Assembly: GCA_030684405.1 (NCBI GenBank)
Contig: JAUXYA010000008.1
Location: 52,376-116,375, forward strand
DNA from: Burkholderiales bacterium
GTDB taxonomy: Bacteria; Pseudomonadota; Gammaproteobacteria; Burkholderiales; SG8-41
Length of the DNA stretch: 64,000 nucleotides
Direction: 5' to 3'
Part shown: positions 1-7,891 of the stretch, in pieces
How the letters are laid out: each line of letters opens with the position of its first letter
Position numbering within the stretch: position 1 is the stretch's first letter
Position numbers and translations under genes: made by a program
The notes under the pieces: generated by a model
Database searches by the model: none
Told to the model about the DNA's origin: nothing
The model's input: the letters and a program-made list of their open reading frames with translations, nothing else

Positions 1-689
1 CGCGCACGCGCGTATTCCAGTTGCGCCCCCGACACCGTGATGCCGGTGACCCTGCAACCGGCGCGAGCCGCATGCTCGGCAAAACCGCCCCAACCGCAGC
101 CGACCTCGAGAATATGGTCTCCGGGCCGTGCGCCAAGTTCACGCAGGATGAGCGCGTACTTCGCTGTCTGGGCCTGCTCCAGGCTGAGCGACAGGTCGCC
201 GTCAAACAACGCCGCAGAGTAGGTCATCGTGCCATCCAGCCACAGCCGGTAGAACTCGTTACCGATGTCGTAGTGGGCATGGATGTTGCGGCGGCTGCCG
301 GCCCGCGTATTCGGGCGCAGCCAGTGGCGGAGGCGATAGGCCAGAGTCGCCCACCAGCGCCCATGAATCGCCTGCTCGATGGCCTGCTCGTTCAGCGCGC
401 CGAGCAGCAGCAGTTGGGTCAGGTCGTCCGTGCTCGCACGACCGGCGATGTATGCCTCGGCAAGGCCGATATCACCCTTCCTCAGAATGTCACTGCAGGT
501 CTGCCAGTCGGCCAAGCTCAAGGTCGCATGCGGGCCGGGACGCGCGCCGGCGAACTCGAGATGTCTGCCATCGGGCGTGCGCAGGGTAATACTGCCAAAG
601 CGCAGCCGTTCGAGCAGTCGAAACAGCCAGCGCGCGGCAGAAGGTTCATTGCCGGAAGGTGGTGCGGCATCGGTCAGTGTGTTGCTCAT
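1..689 (-). CDS. cfa: Cyclopropane-fatty-acyl-phospholipid synthase family methyltransferase (partial, C-terminus outside window)
   Basis: SAM-dependent methyltransferase predicted to modify unsaturated acyl chains of membrane phospholipids. About 229 residues are visible; the rest lies beyond base 1. The reading frame starts MSNTLTDAAPPSGNE, and after an N-terminal lead-in shows the family block HAHYDIGNEFYRLWLDG followed by the SAM-binding glycine motif ILEVGCGWGGFAEHA and then GITVSGAQ, all typical of Cfa. Its ATG overlaps the stop of the upstream DUF1365 gene by four bases (ATGA, 686-689), so translation is probably coupled. It is the last visible gene of the operon folE2 - FAD protein - DUF1365 - cfa. 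In light-responsive LitR regulons similar genes (ufaM-like) accompany photolyase, which suggests membrane lipid modification as part of a photo-oxidative response (inference). Confidence 0.9.
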   Translation of the reverse strand, partial: MSNTLTDAAPPSGNEPSAARWLFRLLERLRFGSITLRTPDGRHLEFAGARPGPHATLSLADWQTCSDILRKGDIGLAEAYIAGRASTDDLTQLLLLGALNEQAIEQAIHGRWWATLAYRLRHWLRPNTRAGSRRNIHAHYDIGNEFYRLWLDGTMTYSAALFDGDLSLSLEQAQTAKYALILRELGARPGDHILEVGCGWGGFAEHAARAGCRVTGITVSGAQLEYARA

Positions 690-1459
690 CGTGTAGTGTC
701 CTCCGAGGGCGGCAGGGGTTTCGGGAAAAACGGCACGCGCTTCAGCCACAGCCGCAGCGCGTGATAGTGGATGCGCAACATCACGCCGAAGGTCAGCGCG
801 GGATGGCGCAGCAGCGCGTGCGCCAGTGCTGCGGCGGTAAGGGCCTGCGCCGAGCCGCCAACGCTGGTGATCAGCCGGTGGCCCCGGGCATCCTCGTAAT
901 CGATACGGAAACTGCAATGCGCCCCGGCATCAGCAAAGCGGAAGCGGTAGGCGCCGGAAACCGGAAAAAATGGCGACACATGAAAAACCTTGCGCGCCTC
1001 CAGCCAGTCGCCGGCAGCGATCGGACGCGCGTCTTCGTGGGCCAGCAGGTAGTTGTGATGCTCGCCGAAGGTGTTACTGACTGCGGCGAGCACTGCACGC
1101 AGCGCCCCCTGCCGGTCGTGGCACAGCCAGAAGCTGACCGGATTGAACACATAGCCCAGGATCCGCGGAAAACACTGCAACCAGATCGCACCGTCGGCAC
1201 AGGCCAGGTCGTGATCCGCGAGCAGGCCACGAATCCAGGGTTCCAGTGCACTGCCGTCGCGCGGACCATGGTCGGCATCGTGAAAGGTGCACAGGTTCCA
1301 GCGGTTGCGCGAACACAGGGCCGGCAGCTCCGGCTGCGGCCCGTCGATGCGCAGGCGCAGAAAAAACACGCCGTGACGAAAGGCGTGCACGGCCGGCGCA
1401 TCGCGGTGATGCATCACCGTGCCCGTATAAAGCAGTGCGCGAGGCGACGCTGCAGTCAT
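686..1459 (-). CDS. DUF1365 domain-containing protein
   Basis: A 257-residue protein of the DUF1365 family, which is commonly encoded between a FAD-dependent amine-oxidase-like protein and a cyclopropane-fatty-acid synthase, as here. Visible family features are the N-terminal LYTGTVMHHRDAPAVHAFRHG segment (H-rich R..P..H.F.Y pattern), the central ILGYVFNPVSFWLCHD block and HNYLLAHED. Biochemical function is not established; co-occurrence suggests a role in unusual lipid synthesis. The start and stop codons overlap both neighbours by four bases (ATGA on each side), so the three genes form one translationally coupled unit. Length is normal for the family. No signal peptide is visible. Confidence 0.88.
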   Translation of the reverse strand: MTAASPRALLYTGTVMHHRDAPAVHAFRHGVFFLRLRIDGPQPELPALCSRNRWNLCTFHDADHGPRDGSALEPWIRGLLADHDLACADGAIWLQCFPRILGYVFNPVSFWLCHDRQGALRAVLAAVSNTFGEHHNYLLAHEDARPIAAGDWLEARKVFHVSPFFPVSGAYRFRFADAGAHCSFRIDYEDARGHRLITSVGGSAQALTAAALAHALLRHPALTFGVMLRIHYHALRLWLKRVPFFPKPLPPSEDTTR

Positions 1460-2763
1460 GCGGCAACCTTCAATGCCTCGGGCTGGGACAGCCAGGGCGC
1501 GGCAATTCCGAGGTCTGCGCCCACCGCCATGCCTGCCTTCAGACCATCCTCATGGAAACCGTAACCTGTCCATGCGCCGCAGAACCAGGTGTTGCGGCGT
1601 CCCTGCAGTCGGGGCAGACGTGCCTGTGCCGCATCGCTGCCGACATCGAATACCGGATGGGCATAAATATAATGGTCGATCACGGCATCAGCGCGCGGCG
1701 CGCGCGATGGATTCAGGGTGACGATCACCGGCCGCTGGAACGGCAGGGGCTGCAGCTTGTTGATCAGGTAGCTGACGCCGACCGGCCTGCCGGCATCGGC
1801 CTCACCGCCAGCGTGGTAGTTCCAGGCCGACCAGGCCGAATGCGCGCGTGGCAGGAAGCTTTCGTCGGTATGCAGGACCACCTCGTTGTCCTGCCAGGCC
1901 ACCGCGCCCAACACCGCGCGCTCTTCCGCGTCGGCATCAGCGAGCAGGCGCAAGGCCTGGTCGCTGTGACAGGCCAGCACCACGGCATCGAAGCGCGCTT
2001 CCGCGCCGCCGGCCTGCAACACGACGCCCTGTTCCCGGCGGCGCACCGCGGTAACGGGCGTGGCGAGGCGTATTTCGGCGATATCCGCTGCAAGCTTTTC
2101 AACATAACTGCGCGCACCACCGGTCACGGTGCGCCATTGCGGACGGTCCTTGACCTGGAGCAGGCCATGGTTGTCGCAAAACCGGAAAAAAGTCTGTGCC
2201 GGATAACACAGCATGGCTGCGGTCGGGCAGGACCAGATGGCGCCCGCCATCGGCAGCAGGTACCAGTCGCGGAACGCGCGTCCATAGCCTCCGGCATCAA
2301 GAAATTCGCCGAGGGATCCCGCAGTGCCGGATGCTGCGCGGGCCAGCGCCGTTGCCTCGCGGTTGAAACGCAGGATGTCGACCAACATGCCCCAGAACGT
2401 GGGGCGCAACAGATTGCGGCGCTGCGCGAACACTGTGTCGAGGCTGGCGCCGGCCCACTCGATGCCCGCGTCCTCAAGGCGCACCGAGAACGACATGTCG
2501 CTGGCACAGGACTGCACGCCAATGTAGTCGAACAACGCAATCAGGTTGGGATAAGTGCGGTTGTTGTACACCAGGAAACCGGTATCGACCGGTGCGCTGA
2601 TGCCGTCGAGCGTAACGTCGACGGTGTGCGTATGCCCCCCGAGGTAGTTATTGGCCTCGAACAGGGTCACCGCATGGCGTTGCGACAGCAGCCAGGCGGC
2701 GGAGAGACCGGAGATGCCCGAGCCGATCACGGCAATGCGCTTGCCCTGTGCGCCGGGATGCAT
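1456..2763 (-). CDS. FAD/NAD(P)-binding amine-oxidase-like protein
   Basis: A 435-residue flavoprotein. The N-terminus has the Rossmann dinucleotide motif IAVIGSGISGLSAAWLLS followed by the conserved acidic residue (LFEANNYLGGHTHT), which matches the NAD/FAD-binding amine oxidase family (COG2907). The family member next to DUF1365 and Cfa is usually annotated only as FAD-dependent oxidoreductase; a desaturase or isomerase-like role on lipids has been suggested by context but is inference. The start is placed at MHPGAQGKRIAV because the Rossmann strand follows immediately. Its start lies one base after the folE2 stop and its stop overlaps DUF1365 by four bases. Confidence 0.88.
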   Translation of the reverse strand: MHPGAQGKRIAVIGSGISGLSAAWLLSQRHAVTLFEANNYLGGHTHTVDVTLDGISAPVDTGFLVYNNRTYPNLIALFDYIGVQSCASDMSFSVRLEDAGIEWAGASLDTVFAQRRNLLRPTFWGMLVDILRFNREATALARAASGTAGSLGEFLDAGGYGRAFRDWYLLPMAGAIWSCPTAAMLCYPAQTFFRFCDNHGLLQVKDRPQWRTVTGGARSYVEKLAADIAEIRLATPVTAVRRREQGVVLQAGGAEARFDAVVLACHSDQALRLLADADAEERAVLGAVAWQDNEVVLHTDESFLPRAHSAWSAWNYHAGGEADAGRPVGVSYLINKLQPLPFQRPVIVTLNPSRAPRADAVIDHYIYAHPVFDVGSDAAQARLPRLQGRRNTWFCGAWTGYGFHEDGLKAGMAVGADLGIAAPWLSQPEALKVAA

Positions 2764-2764
2764 G

Positions 2765-3559
2765 CTATTTCACCCGCTCGATCAGCGCGTAGGCCGAGTG
2801 ATTGTGAATCGATTCGAAGTTCTCGGCTTCCACGGTATAGCTGCGCACACGCGGATCGACATCGAGGCGCAGCGCGATGTCGCGCACCAGATCCTCAACG
2901 AACTTCGGATTGTCGTAAGCCTTTTCGGTCACGTACTTCTCGTCAGGCCGCTTCAGCAACCCGTAGACCTCGCAGGAGGCCTCCTGCTCGGCGATCCCGG
3001 CCAACTCCTCAATCGCCAGCGGTTCCGCGCACTGCACCGTGATGGTGATCTCGGAGCGCTGGTTGTGGGCACCATATGCGGAAATCTCCTTCGAACAGGG
3101 ACAAAGGCTCGTCGCCGGCGCCGATACCCGGGTCGTGAACACGGCGCCCTCCGGCGTCTGCTCGCCGCGGAACATCACGCGGTAATCAAGCAGGCTTTCG
3201 ACGCCTGAAACCGGCGCACGCTTGCGGATGAAATAGGGAAAACGCATTTCGATCGTGCCGCTCAGCGCATCGAGCCGCTGCAGCATGCGCTCGAGCAGGC
3301 GGGTGAAGGACGCCGCATCAATCGCCTCGTCGCATTGCTGCAGGACTTCAATGAAGCGCGACATGTGGGTGCCCTTGACCTCGGGCGGCAGGCCCACGGT
3401 CATATCGACCGTGGCCACCGTCGGCACCGCAGCGCCGCCGACAGCTGCAATGCGCAGGGGATGGACCAGCGCCTTGACGCCGACGCGGTTGATGTAGACG
3501 TTGCGGCGATCGGCAATCGACTGCACATCAGGCAACAGCCATTTTTCCGGTGCATTCAT
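2765..3559 (-). CDS. folE2: GTP cyclohydrolase FolE2 (type IB)
   Basis: Converts GTP to 7,8-dihydroneopterin triphosphate, the first step of folate/tetrahydropterin synthesis, using a metal site less strictly zinc-dependent than FolE. The 264-residue frame contains the diagnostic active-site block SLCPCSKEISAYGAHNQRSE with the metal-binding Cys, and the C-terminal ENFESIHNHSAYA segment. The start is ATG at 3557-3559 (MNAPEKWLLPDVQ), preceded by an AGGAG ribosome-binding site six bases upstream; an in-frame upstream ATG at 3610 lacks this. It heads the four-gene minus-strand operon and is divergent from the LitR-like regulator. In light-responsive clusters it may supply a pterin or deazaflavin-related antenna for photolyase (inference). 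Confidence 0.95.
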   Translation of the reverse strand: MNAPEKWLLPDVQSIADRRNVYINRVGVKALVHPLRIAAVGGAAVPTVATVDMTVGLPPEVKGTHMSRFIEVLQQCDEAIDAASFTRLLERMLQRLDALSGTIEMRFPYFIRKRAPVSGVESLLDYRVMFRGEQTPEGAVFTTRVSAPATSLCPCSKEISAYGAHNQRSEITITVQCAEPLAIEELAGIAEQEASCEVYGLLKRPDEKYVTEKAYDNPKFVEDLVRDIALRLDVDPRVRSYTVEAENFESIHNHSAYALIERVK

Positions 3560-3651
3560 GTTCAACTCCTGTCTTGTGCAAAACCAATCTTGCCGTCGGC
3601 GTAAAGCCAAGTCTCCATTACATATAAAGGAGAGTTACGCCGATATGCAGA

Positions 3652-3680
3652 TTGACTTTGTCCAACTAATGACCAATAAT
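3652..3680 (+). promoter_or_regulatory. Predicted sigma-70 promoter for the LitR-like gene
   Basis: TTGACT at 3652-3657 and AATAAT at 3675-3680 are separated by exactly 17 bases, a near-consensus sigma-70 promoter reading toward the regulator. It lies in the 196-bp AT-richer gap between the divergent folE2 and regulator genes. The untranslated leader would be about 70 bases. Seen directly as a pattern; activity is inferred. Confidence 0.55.
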
Positions 3681-3750
3681 GTCTTGGTCAAAGATACAGA
3701 AATGAACCGAAAATTCCTATATTTTCACGATTAATCCTTATTTTGTCCAA
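3658..3750. promoter_or_regulatory. Candidate LitR operator repeats in the divergent intergenic region
   Basis: TTGTCCAA occurs at 3658-3665 (inside the predicted promoter spacer) and again at 3743-3750 just before the regulator ATG, with a related TTGGTCAA at 3684-3691. Repeated octamers between a MerR-family regulator and its divergent target operon are the expected arrangement for autoregulation plus control of folE2-cfa. The assignment is tentative since the operator of this subfamily was not checked. Confidence 0.3.
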
Positions 3751-3755
3751 GACAT

Positions 3756-4685
3756 ATGAAAACGATACCGGACAGCAGCATTGATGCTCATGCGGCCTGC
3801 TACAACATCGCCGCCGTCGAACGTGATACCGGTTTGTCCAAGGACACACTGCGTGTATGGGAGCGACGCTACGGTTTTCCGAAGCCGCGGCGCGACCAGC
3901 ACGACGAGCGCCTGTACTCGCTGCCCGACCTCGAGAAACTGCGCCTGTTGCGCCTGCTGATTGATTACGGGCACCGTCCCGGCAAGATCATTAATTGCAG
4001 CACCGCCGAACTCGCTCAACTGATCAGCTCGCGCGCGCCGATAAAATCGCCGCCGCCCGAGATCGCCTCGATCATCGACCTGTTGCTCCAGCACGATGTG
4101 GAGAATTTCCGCAACGCCCTGCTGCAGGCGCTGATGAAGCAGGGCTTGCTGCGTTTCGTCACTGAGACCGTGGCCGGCCTCAACCACTGGATTGGCGAAG
4201 CCTGGCTCTCCGGCCGCATCGCGGTGTTCGACGAGCACCTCTACTCCGAACACATCCAGAACATCCTGCGCAACGCGATCATTGCCCAGCCCGGTCGCGG
4301 CTCGGGCCCGAGAGTACTGCTGACCTCTCTGCCCGGCGAGAAACACCGAATCGGCCTGCTGATGGTCGAGGCTGTGCTGATCGCCGAAGGCGCGGCCTGC
4401 GTCGCGCTCGGCACCGAAACGCCGATCATCGACATCAAGAACGCGGTCCCGGCCTACCGGGTCGATGTCGTTGCACTGTCCTTCAGCAGCGCGATCACCC
4501 AAACCGCGGCGCTCGCCGGTCTCGCCGAGTTGCGCACCTTGCTGCCCGAAACAGTCGAGGTCTGGGGCGGTGGCGGCGCGCTGGTCCGCGCGCGCAAGGC
4601 TGCGCCTGGCGTTCTGCTGCTGCGCTCCTTCGACGACCTGCGTTATGCCCTGGAGCGCTGGCGCGTCGAACACGTCGCGCACTGA
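3756..4685 (+). CDS. litR: MerR-family transcriptional regulator with cobalamin-binding domain (LitR/CarH type light sensor)
   Basis: A 309-residue regulator. Residues about 15-80 form a MerR winged helix (NIAAVERDTGLSKDTLRVWE then RRYGFPKPRR). Residues about 100-175 are a helical bundle carrying the Wx9EH cobalamin-cap motif (W150, E160, H161). Residues about 183-300 are a B12-binding Rossmann domain with GEKHRIG, whose H197 matches the lower axial ligand, and VWGGGGAL. In CarH/LitR, adenosyl-B12 binding keeps the protein a repressing tetramer in the dark and light breaks it. Residue 151, directly after the Trp, is Leu where Thermus CarH has the His that makes the post-light bis-His adduct. 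Neighbours on both strands (folE2, cfa, photolyase) are classic LitR targets. Start ATG at 3756 has no strong ribosome-binding site. Confidence 0.88.
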   Translation: MKTIPDSSIDAHAACYNIAAVERDTGLSKDTLRVWERRYGFPKPRRDQHDERLYSLPDLEKLRLLRLLIDYGHRPGKIINCSTAELAQLISSRAPIKSPPPEIASIIDLLLQHDVENFRNALLQALMKQGLLRFVTETVAGLNHWIGEAWLSGRIAVFDEHLYSEHIQNILRNAIIAQPGRGSGPRVLLTSLPGEKHRIGLLMVEAVLIAEGAACVALGTETPIIDIKNAVPAYRVDVVALSFSSAITQTAALAGLAELRTLLPETVEVWGGGGALVRARKAAPGVLLLRSFDDLRYALERWRVEHVAH

Positions 4686-4703
4686 ACACCTGCGGTCAGA
4701 CAC

Positions 4704-4832
4704 ATGCGCAAGTCGGATCTTCCGGTCAAGACCTGTGCGGCCTGTGGTCGGCCCATGGTCTGGCGCAAGCACTGGGCAAAGAACTGGGAGGCCGTCAAAT
4801 ACTGCTCAGCGCGTTGTCGGCGCAGCCGCTGA
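4704..4832 (+). CDS. DUF2256 small zinc-ribbon-like protein
   Basis: A 42-residue protein beginning MRKSDLPVKTCAACGRPMVW. Four cysteines are arranged as C11-x2-C14 and C34-x3-C38, with the family signature W-R-K-x-W between them (RKHWAKNWE), and a basic tail. This matches the DUF2256 family, which is typically encoded just upstream of cryptochrome/photolyase genes; function is unknown, with metal binding inferred from the cysteines. It starts 18 bases after the regulator gene and ends two bases before the photolyase ATG at 4835, so it sits inside the same transcription unit. Confidence 0.85.
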   Translation: MRKSDLPVKTCAACGRPMVWRKHWAKNWEAVKYCSARCRRSR

Positions 4833-4834
4833 AC

Positions 4835-6370
4835 ATGCGCAACCTCGTCCTGATCCTTGGCGACCAGCTCGACGCCGACAGCGCCGCGTTGTCCGGCTTC
4901 GATCCGCAGCACGACCGCGTGGTGATGATCGAATGCCCTGCCGAGGCCACCCATGTGTGGAGCCACAAGGCACGCATTGTGCTGTTCCTGTCGGCGATGC
5001 GGCACTTTGCGGAATTGCTGCGTGACCGCGGCTGGCCGGTCAGCTACAGGGCCACGGATGATCCTGCACCGGCGGCGACCCTCGCTGACGGCCTGATTGC
5101 CGAGATCGGTCAACACCTGCCCGAACGCGTGGTGGTCTGTGAGCCGGGCGAGCTGCGCGTGCGCGAAATGCTTGAGCAGGCTTGCCACGATTCAGGCCTG
5201 CCACTGGAAATCCGCCCGGACACGCACTTCCTGTGCAGCAGCGCCGAGTTTACGGCGTGGGCCGGCTCGCGCAAGGTGCTGCGCATGGAGTTCTTTTACC
5301 GCGAGATGCGCCGCCGGCACCGAGTGCTGCTCGAGGATGGCACCCCTGCGGGAGGCCGCTGGAACTTCGACGCGGCCAACCGCTCGGCCTTCCCGAAAGC
5401 CGGGCCCCCGGCGCTGCCACAGCCACTGCGCTTCGCTCCTGACGGCATCACCCGCGCCGTGATCGATCTGGTTGTCAGACGTTATGCTGATCACCCGGGC
5501 ACGCTTGAGGACTTCGGCTGGCCGGTGACACATGAGGACGCACGAACGGCGCTGGCCGATTTCATCGAACACCGCCTGTCCGGCTTCGGCCGCCACCAGG
5601 ATGCGATGTGGACGGACATGCCCTTCGGCTGGCACTCACTGCTGTCGGTGGCATTGAACCTCAAGCTGCTAAACCCGCGCGAAGTGATTGCGGCGGCGGT
5701 CGATGCCTGGCAGCGCGGCCAGGCGCCGCTGCCTGCAGTCGAGGGCTTCGTGCGTCAGATCCTCGGCTGGCGCGAGTTCGTCCGCGGCGTCTACTGGCTG
5801 GACATGCCGCAACTGCTCGAAGCCAACCACTTCGGCCACGAGCACCCGCTGCCCGCCTGGTACTGGACCGGCGAGACACAGATGAACTGCCTGCACCAGG
5901 CCATCGGCCAGACCCTGCGCTACGGCTATGCCCACCATATCCAGCGGCTGATGGTGACCGGCAATTTCGCGCTGCTCGCCGGGCTGCAGCCGCGCGCGGT
6001 GCACGAGTGGTATCTGGCGGTGTATGTCGATGCCGTCGAGTGGGCTGAACTGCCCAATACCGCGGGCATGGCGCTCTATGCCAACAGCGGGCGCTTCACC
6101 AGCAAGCCCTATGTCGCCTCCGGCGCCTACATCGGCCGCATGAGCAATTACTGCCGCGGCTGCCGCTACGACCCGAAATTGCGCAGCGGACCGCGCGCCT
6201 GCCCGTACACCGTGCTCTACTGGAACTTCCTCGACCGCCACGAAGTCGAATTTTCCGCCAACCCCCGCACGGTGCTGATGGCCCGCAACATCTCGCGCCT
6301 CAGTCCGGCCGAGAGAGGGGCGATCCGGCAGTCGGCTGATCGCATTCTTGCAACAATTCAGCAACTATGA
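4835..6370 (+). CDS. Cryptochrome/photolyase family protein with [4Fe-4S] cluster (FeS-BCP/CryPro type)
   Basis: A 511-residue photolyase-like flavoprotein of the class that includes Agrobacterium PhrB, a (6-4) photolyase, and Rhodobacter CryB. The N-terminal LVLILGDQLD motif opens the Rossmann antenna domain. The C-terminal FAD domain contains NCLHQAIGQTLRYGYAHHIQ and the block NYCRGCRYDPKLRSGPRACP. The latter gives three Cys with the same 3- and 13-residue spacing as the PhrB cluster ligands, and NCLHQ supplies the fourth. The start at 4835 (MRNLVLILGD) is preferred over an in-frame ATG at 4814 inside DUF2256. It probably repairs UV photoproducts or acts as a photoreceptor under LitR control. 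Confidence 0.93.
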   Translation: MRNLVLILGDQLDADSAALSGFDPQHDRVVMIECPAEATHVWSHKARIVLFLSAMRHFAELLRDRGWPVSYRATDDPAPAATLADGLIAEIGQHLPERVVVCEPGELRVREMLEQACHDSGLPLEIRPDTHFLCSSAEFTAWAGSRKVLRMEFFYREMRRRHRVLLEDGTPAGGRWNFDAANRSAFPKAGPPALPQPLRFAPDGITRAVIDLVVRRYADHPGTLEDFGWPVTHEDARTALADFIEHRLSGFGRHQDAMWTDMPFGWHSLLSVALNLKLLNPREVIAAAVDAWQRGQAPLPAVEGFVRQILGWREFVRGVYWLDMPQLLEANHFGHEHPLPAWYWTGETQMNCLHQAIGQTLRYGYAHHIQRLMVTGNFALLAGLQPRAVHEWYLAVYVDAVEWAELPNTAGMALYANSGRFTSKPYVASGAYIGRMSNYCRGCRYDPKLRSGPRACPYTVLYWNFLDRHEVEFSANPRTVLMARNISRLSPAERGAIRQSADRILATIQQL

Positions 6371-6404
6371 TTATGTTCGTCCCGTCAAGTCCCCGGAGAC
6401 CCTG

Positions 6405-7268
6405 ATGCAGCCCGACGCCGAGTTCGTCACCACCGGACACATGCTGTACCCCGAAATCTTCAAGTCGATGGAGCGTATCCGCTGGAGCATGGCTGATGAC
6501 GTGCCCTGGGACCGCTTCGACAGCAACCTGCTCTCCGAGGAGCAGGCGCTGACGATCAAGATGAACGCGATCACCGAGTGGGCAGCACTGCCGGCCACCG
6601 AGATGTTCCTGCGCGACAACCGCCACGACAGCGATTTTTCCGCCTTCATGTCGGTATGGTTTTATGAAGAGCAGAAACATTCTCTGGTGCTGATAGATTA
6701 CCTGCGGCGCTTCCGCCCCGAACTCGCGCCGACGCCGGAAGAGCTGCATGCCGTGCGTTTCGAATTCGACCCGGCGCCGCCACTGGAAACGCTGATGCTG
6801 CATTTCTGCGGCGAAATCCGCCTCAACCACTGGTACCGCTGCGCGATGGAATGGCACACCGAGCCAGTGATCAGGAAAATTTACAGGCTGATCTCGCGCG
6901 ACGAAGCACGCCACGGCGGCGCTTACCTGCAGTATATGAAGCGCGCGCTGAACAGCGTCGGCAATCCCGCGCGTGCGGCCTTCGCCAAGGTTGGCGTATT
7001 GATGGCCAGTTCGGGGCGCAGTGGCAAGCCACTGCACCCGACCAACCTGCATGTCAACAAGGCGCTGTTCCCCAATGACACGGTTCAGAGCCGGCTGCCC
7101 GACCCCGCGTGGCTTGAGCGCTGGCTCGATGAGCAGATCCGTTTCAACAGCGACTGGGAGCAGAAGGTGGTGAAGGTCATCCTGCACAACCTGTCGCTGC
7201 TCTTCGGCCGCAGCTTCGAATCGGTGAAGGATCTCAACCGTTTCCGCAAGGAAATTGCTGCAGCCTGA
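6405..7268 (+). CDS. Ferritin-like diiron protein (acyl-ACP-desaturase-like)
   Basis: A 287-residue all-helical protein with two ferritin-like iron motifs: EEQKHS (ExxH after FYEEQKH) and RDEARHGG, with further Glu in ITEWAALPATE and CGEIRLN, which is the EExxH/ExxRH pattern of diiron carboxylate oxidases and stearoyl-ACP-desaturase relatives. The start is set at ATG 6405 (MQPDAEFVTTG) preceded by GGAGA; the open frame extends upstream into the photolyase gene. It is the last gene of the regulator-DUF2256-photolyase unit. Its substrate is unknown; position opposite the Cfa-type genes suggests lipid oxidation or iron handling in photo-oxidative stress (inference). Confidence 0.75.
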   Translation: MQPDAEFVTTGHMLYPEIFKSMERIRWSMADDVPWDRFDSNLLSEEQALTIKMNAITEWAALPATEMFLRDNRHDSDFSAFMSVWFYEEQKHSLVLIDYLRRFRPELAPTPEELHAVRFEFDPAPPLETLMLHFCGEIRLNHWYRCAMEWHTEPVIRKIYRLISRDEARHGGAYLQYMKRALNSVGNPARAAFAKVGVLMASSGRSGKPLHPTNLHVNKALFPNDTVQSRLPDPAWLERWLDEQIRFNSDWEQKVVKVILHNLSLLFGRSFESVKDLNRFRKEIAAA

Positions 7269-7324
7269 AGCACCGCGGTCGCGGGGTTTGTCGCGGACTT
7301 CCTGGCCGCGTAGACTGCCGGGCC

Positions 7325-7822
7325 ATGCACAACACCCCTGCATACGAGCAGCATATCTGCGCCCCGGAGGAAGCAGCGGCGCGGATTGCCCGATTTCCGC
7401 GGCCGCTGGTGTTTACCAACGGCGTGTTCGACATCCTGCACCGCGGCCATGTCACCTATCTCGCCCAGGCACGAGCACTGGGCGCAAGCCTGGTCGTCGC
7501 GCTGAACAGTGATGCCTCCGTAAAACGCCTCGGCAAGGGCGATGACCGCCCGCTGAACCCGTTGGCCGACCGCGCAGCCGTGGTGGCAGCGCTCGCCAGC
7601 GTTGACCTCGTCTCCTGGTTCGACACCGACACGCCGCTGGATCTGATACTCGCGCTGAAGCCCGATGTGCTGGTCAAAGGCGGCGACTGGCCCCCCGAGG
7701 CCATCGTCGGCGCGCGCGAAGTGCAGGGCTGGGGTGGCAGCGTACATTCGATCGCCTTTGCTCATCAGCGCTCAACCACTGGGCTTCTACAGCGCGTGCG
7801 CTTGGTCACACCAAATAAGTGA
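7325..7822 (+). CDS. rfaE2: D-glycero-beta-D-manno-heptose 1-phosphate adenylyltransferase
   Basis: A 165-residue stand-alone nucleotidyltransferase domain equivalent to the C-terminal half of HldE. It has the HxGH-type signature TNGVFDILHRGHVTYLAQA, the NSDASVKRLGKG loop, and the terminal STTGLLQRV segment that replaces the ISTTxxI/IxR motif. It forms ADP-heptose for LPS inner-core synthesis from heptose 1-phosphate and ATP in the cytoplasm. Beta- and other proteobacteria often encode the kinase (rfaE1) separately, and no kinase is in this window. It stands 56 bases downstream of the ferritin-like gene. Confidence 0.93.
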   Translation: MHNTPAYEQHICAPEEAAARIARFPRPLVFTNGVFDILHRGHVTYLAQARALGASLVVALNSDASVKRLGKGDDRPLNPLADRAAVVAALASVDLVSWFDTDTPLDLILALKPDVLVKGGDWPPEAIVGAREVQGWGGSVHSIAFAHQRSTTGLLQRVRLVTPNK

Positions 7823-7859
7823 ACACTTACAAATCGCCGGCACTCAGCGCGCGATAAAC

Positions 7860-7891
7860 TATAAATTATTGTTTTTATTAATATTTTTATG
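7860..7891 (-). repeat. Copy 1 of dispersed AT-rich motif
   Basis: An AT-rich stretch read on the minus strand as ATAAAAATATTAATAAAA then ACAATAATTTATAG. It resembles five other sequences in this window (16469-16499, 37092-37123, 49391-49424, 51652-51687, 54453-54488). Here it covers the stop codon of the SPOR gene. Confidence 0.55.

Noticed and set aside
1246..3042. Long plus-strand open frame antisense to the FAD protein and FolE2 genes
   Set aside because: Antisense shadow of GC-rich coding DNA; no ribosome-binding site or protein-like composition, while the minus strand encodes recognised families.
3738..4772. Long minus-strand open frame over the LitR-like gene
   Set aside because: Shadow of a recognised regulator; Arg/Gln/Asp-biased composition.
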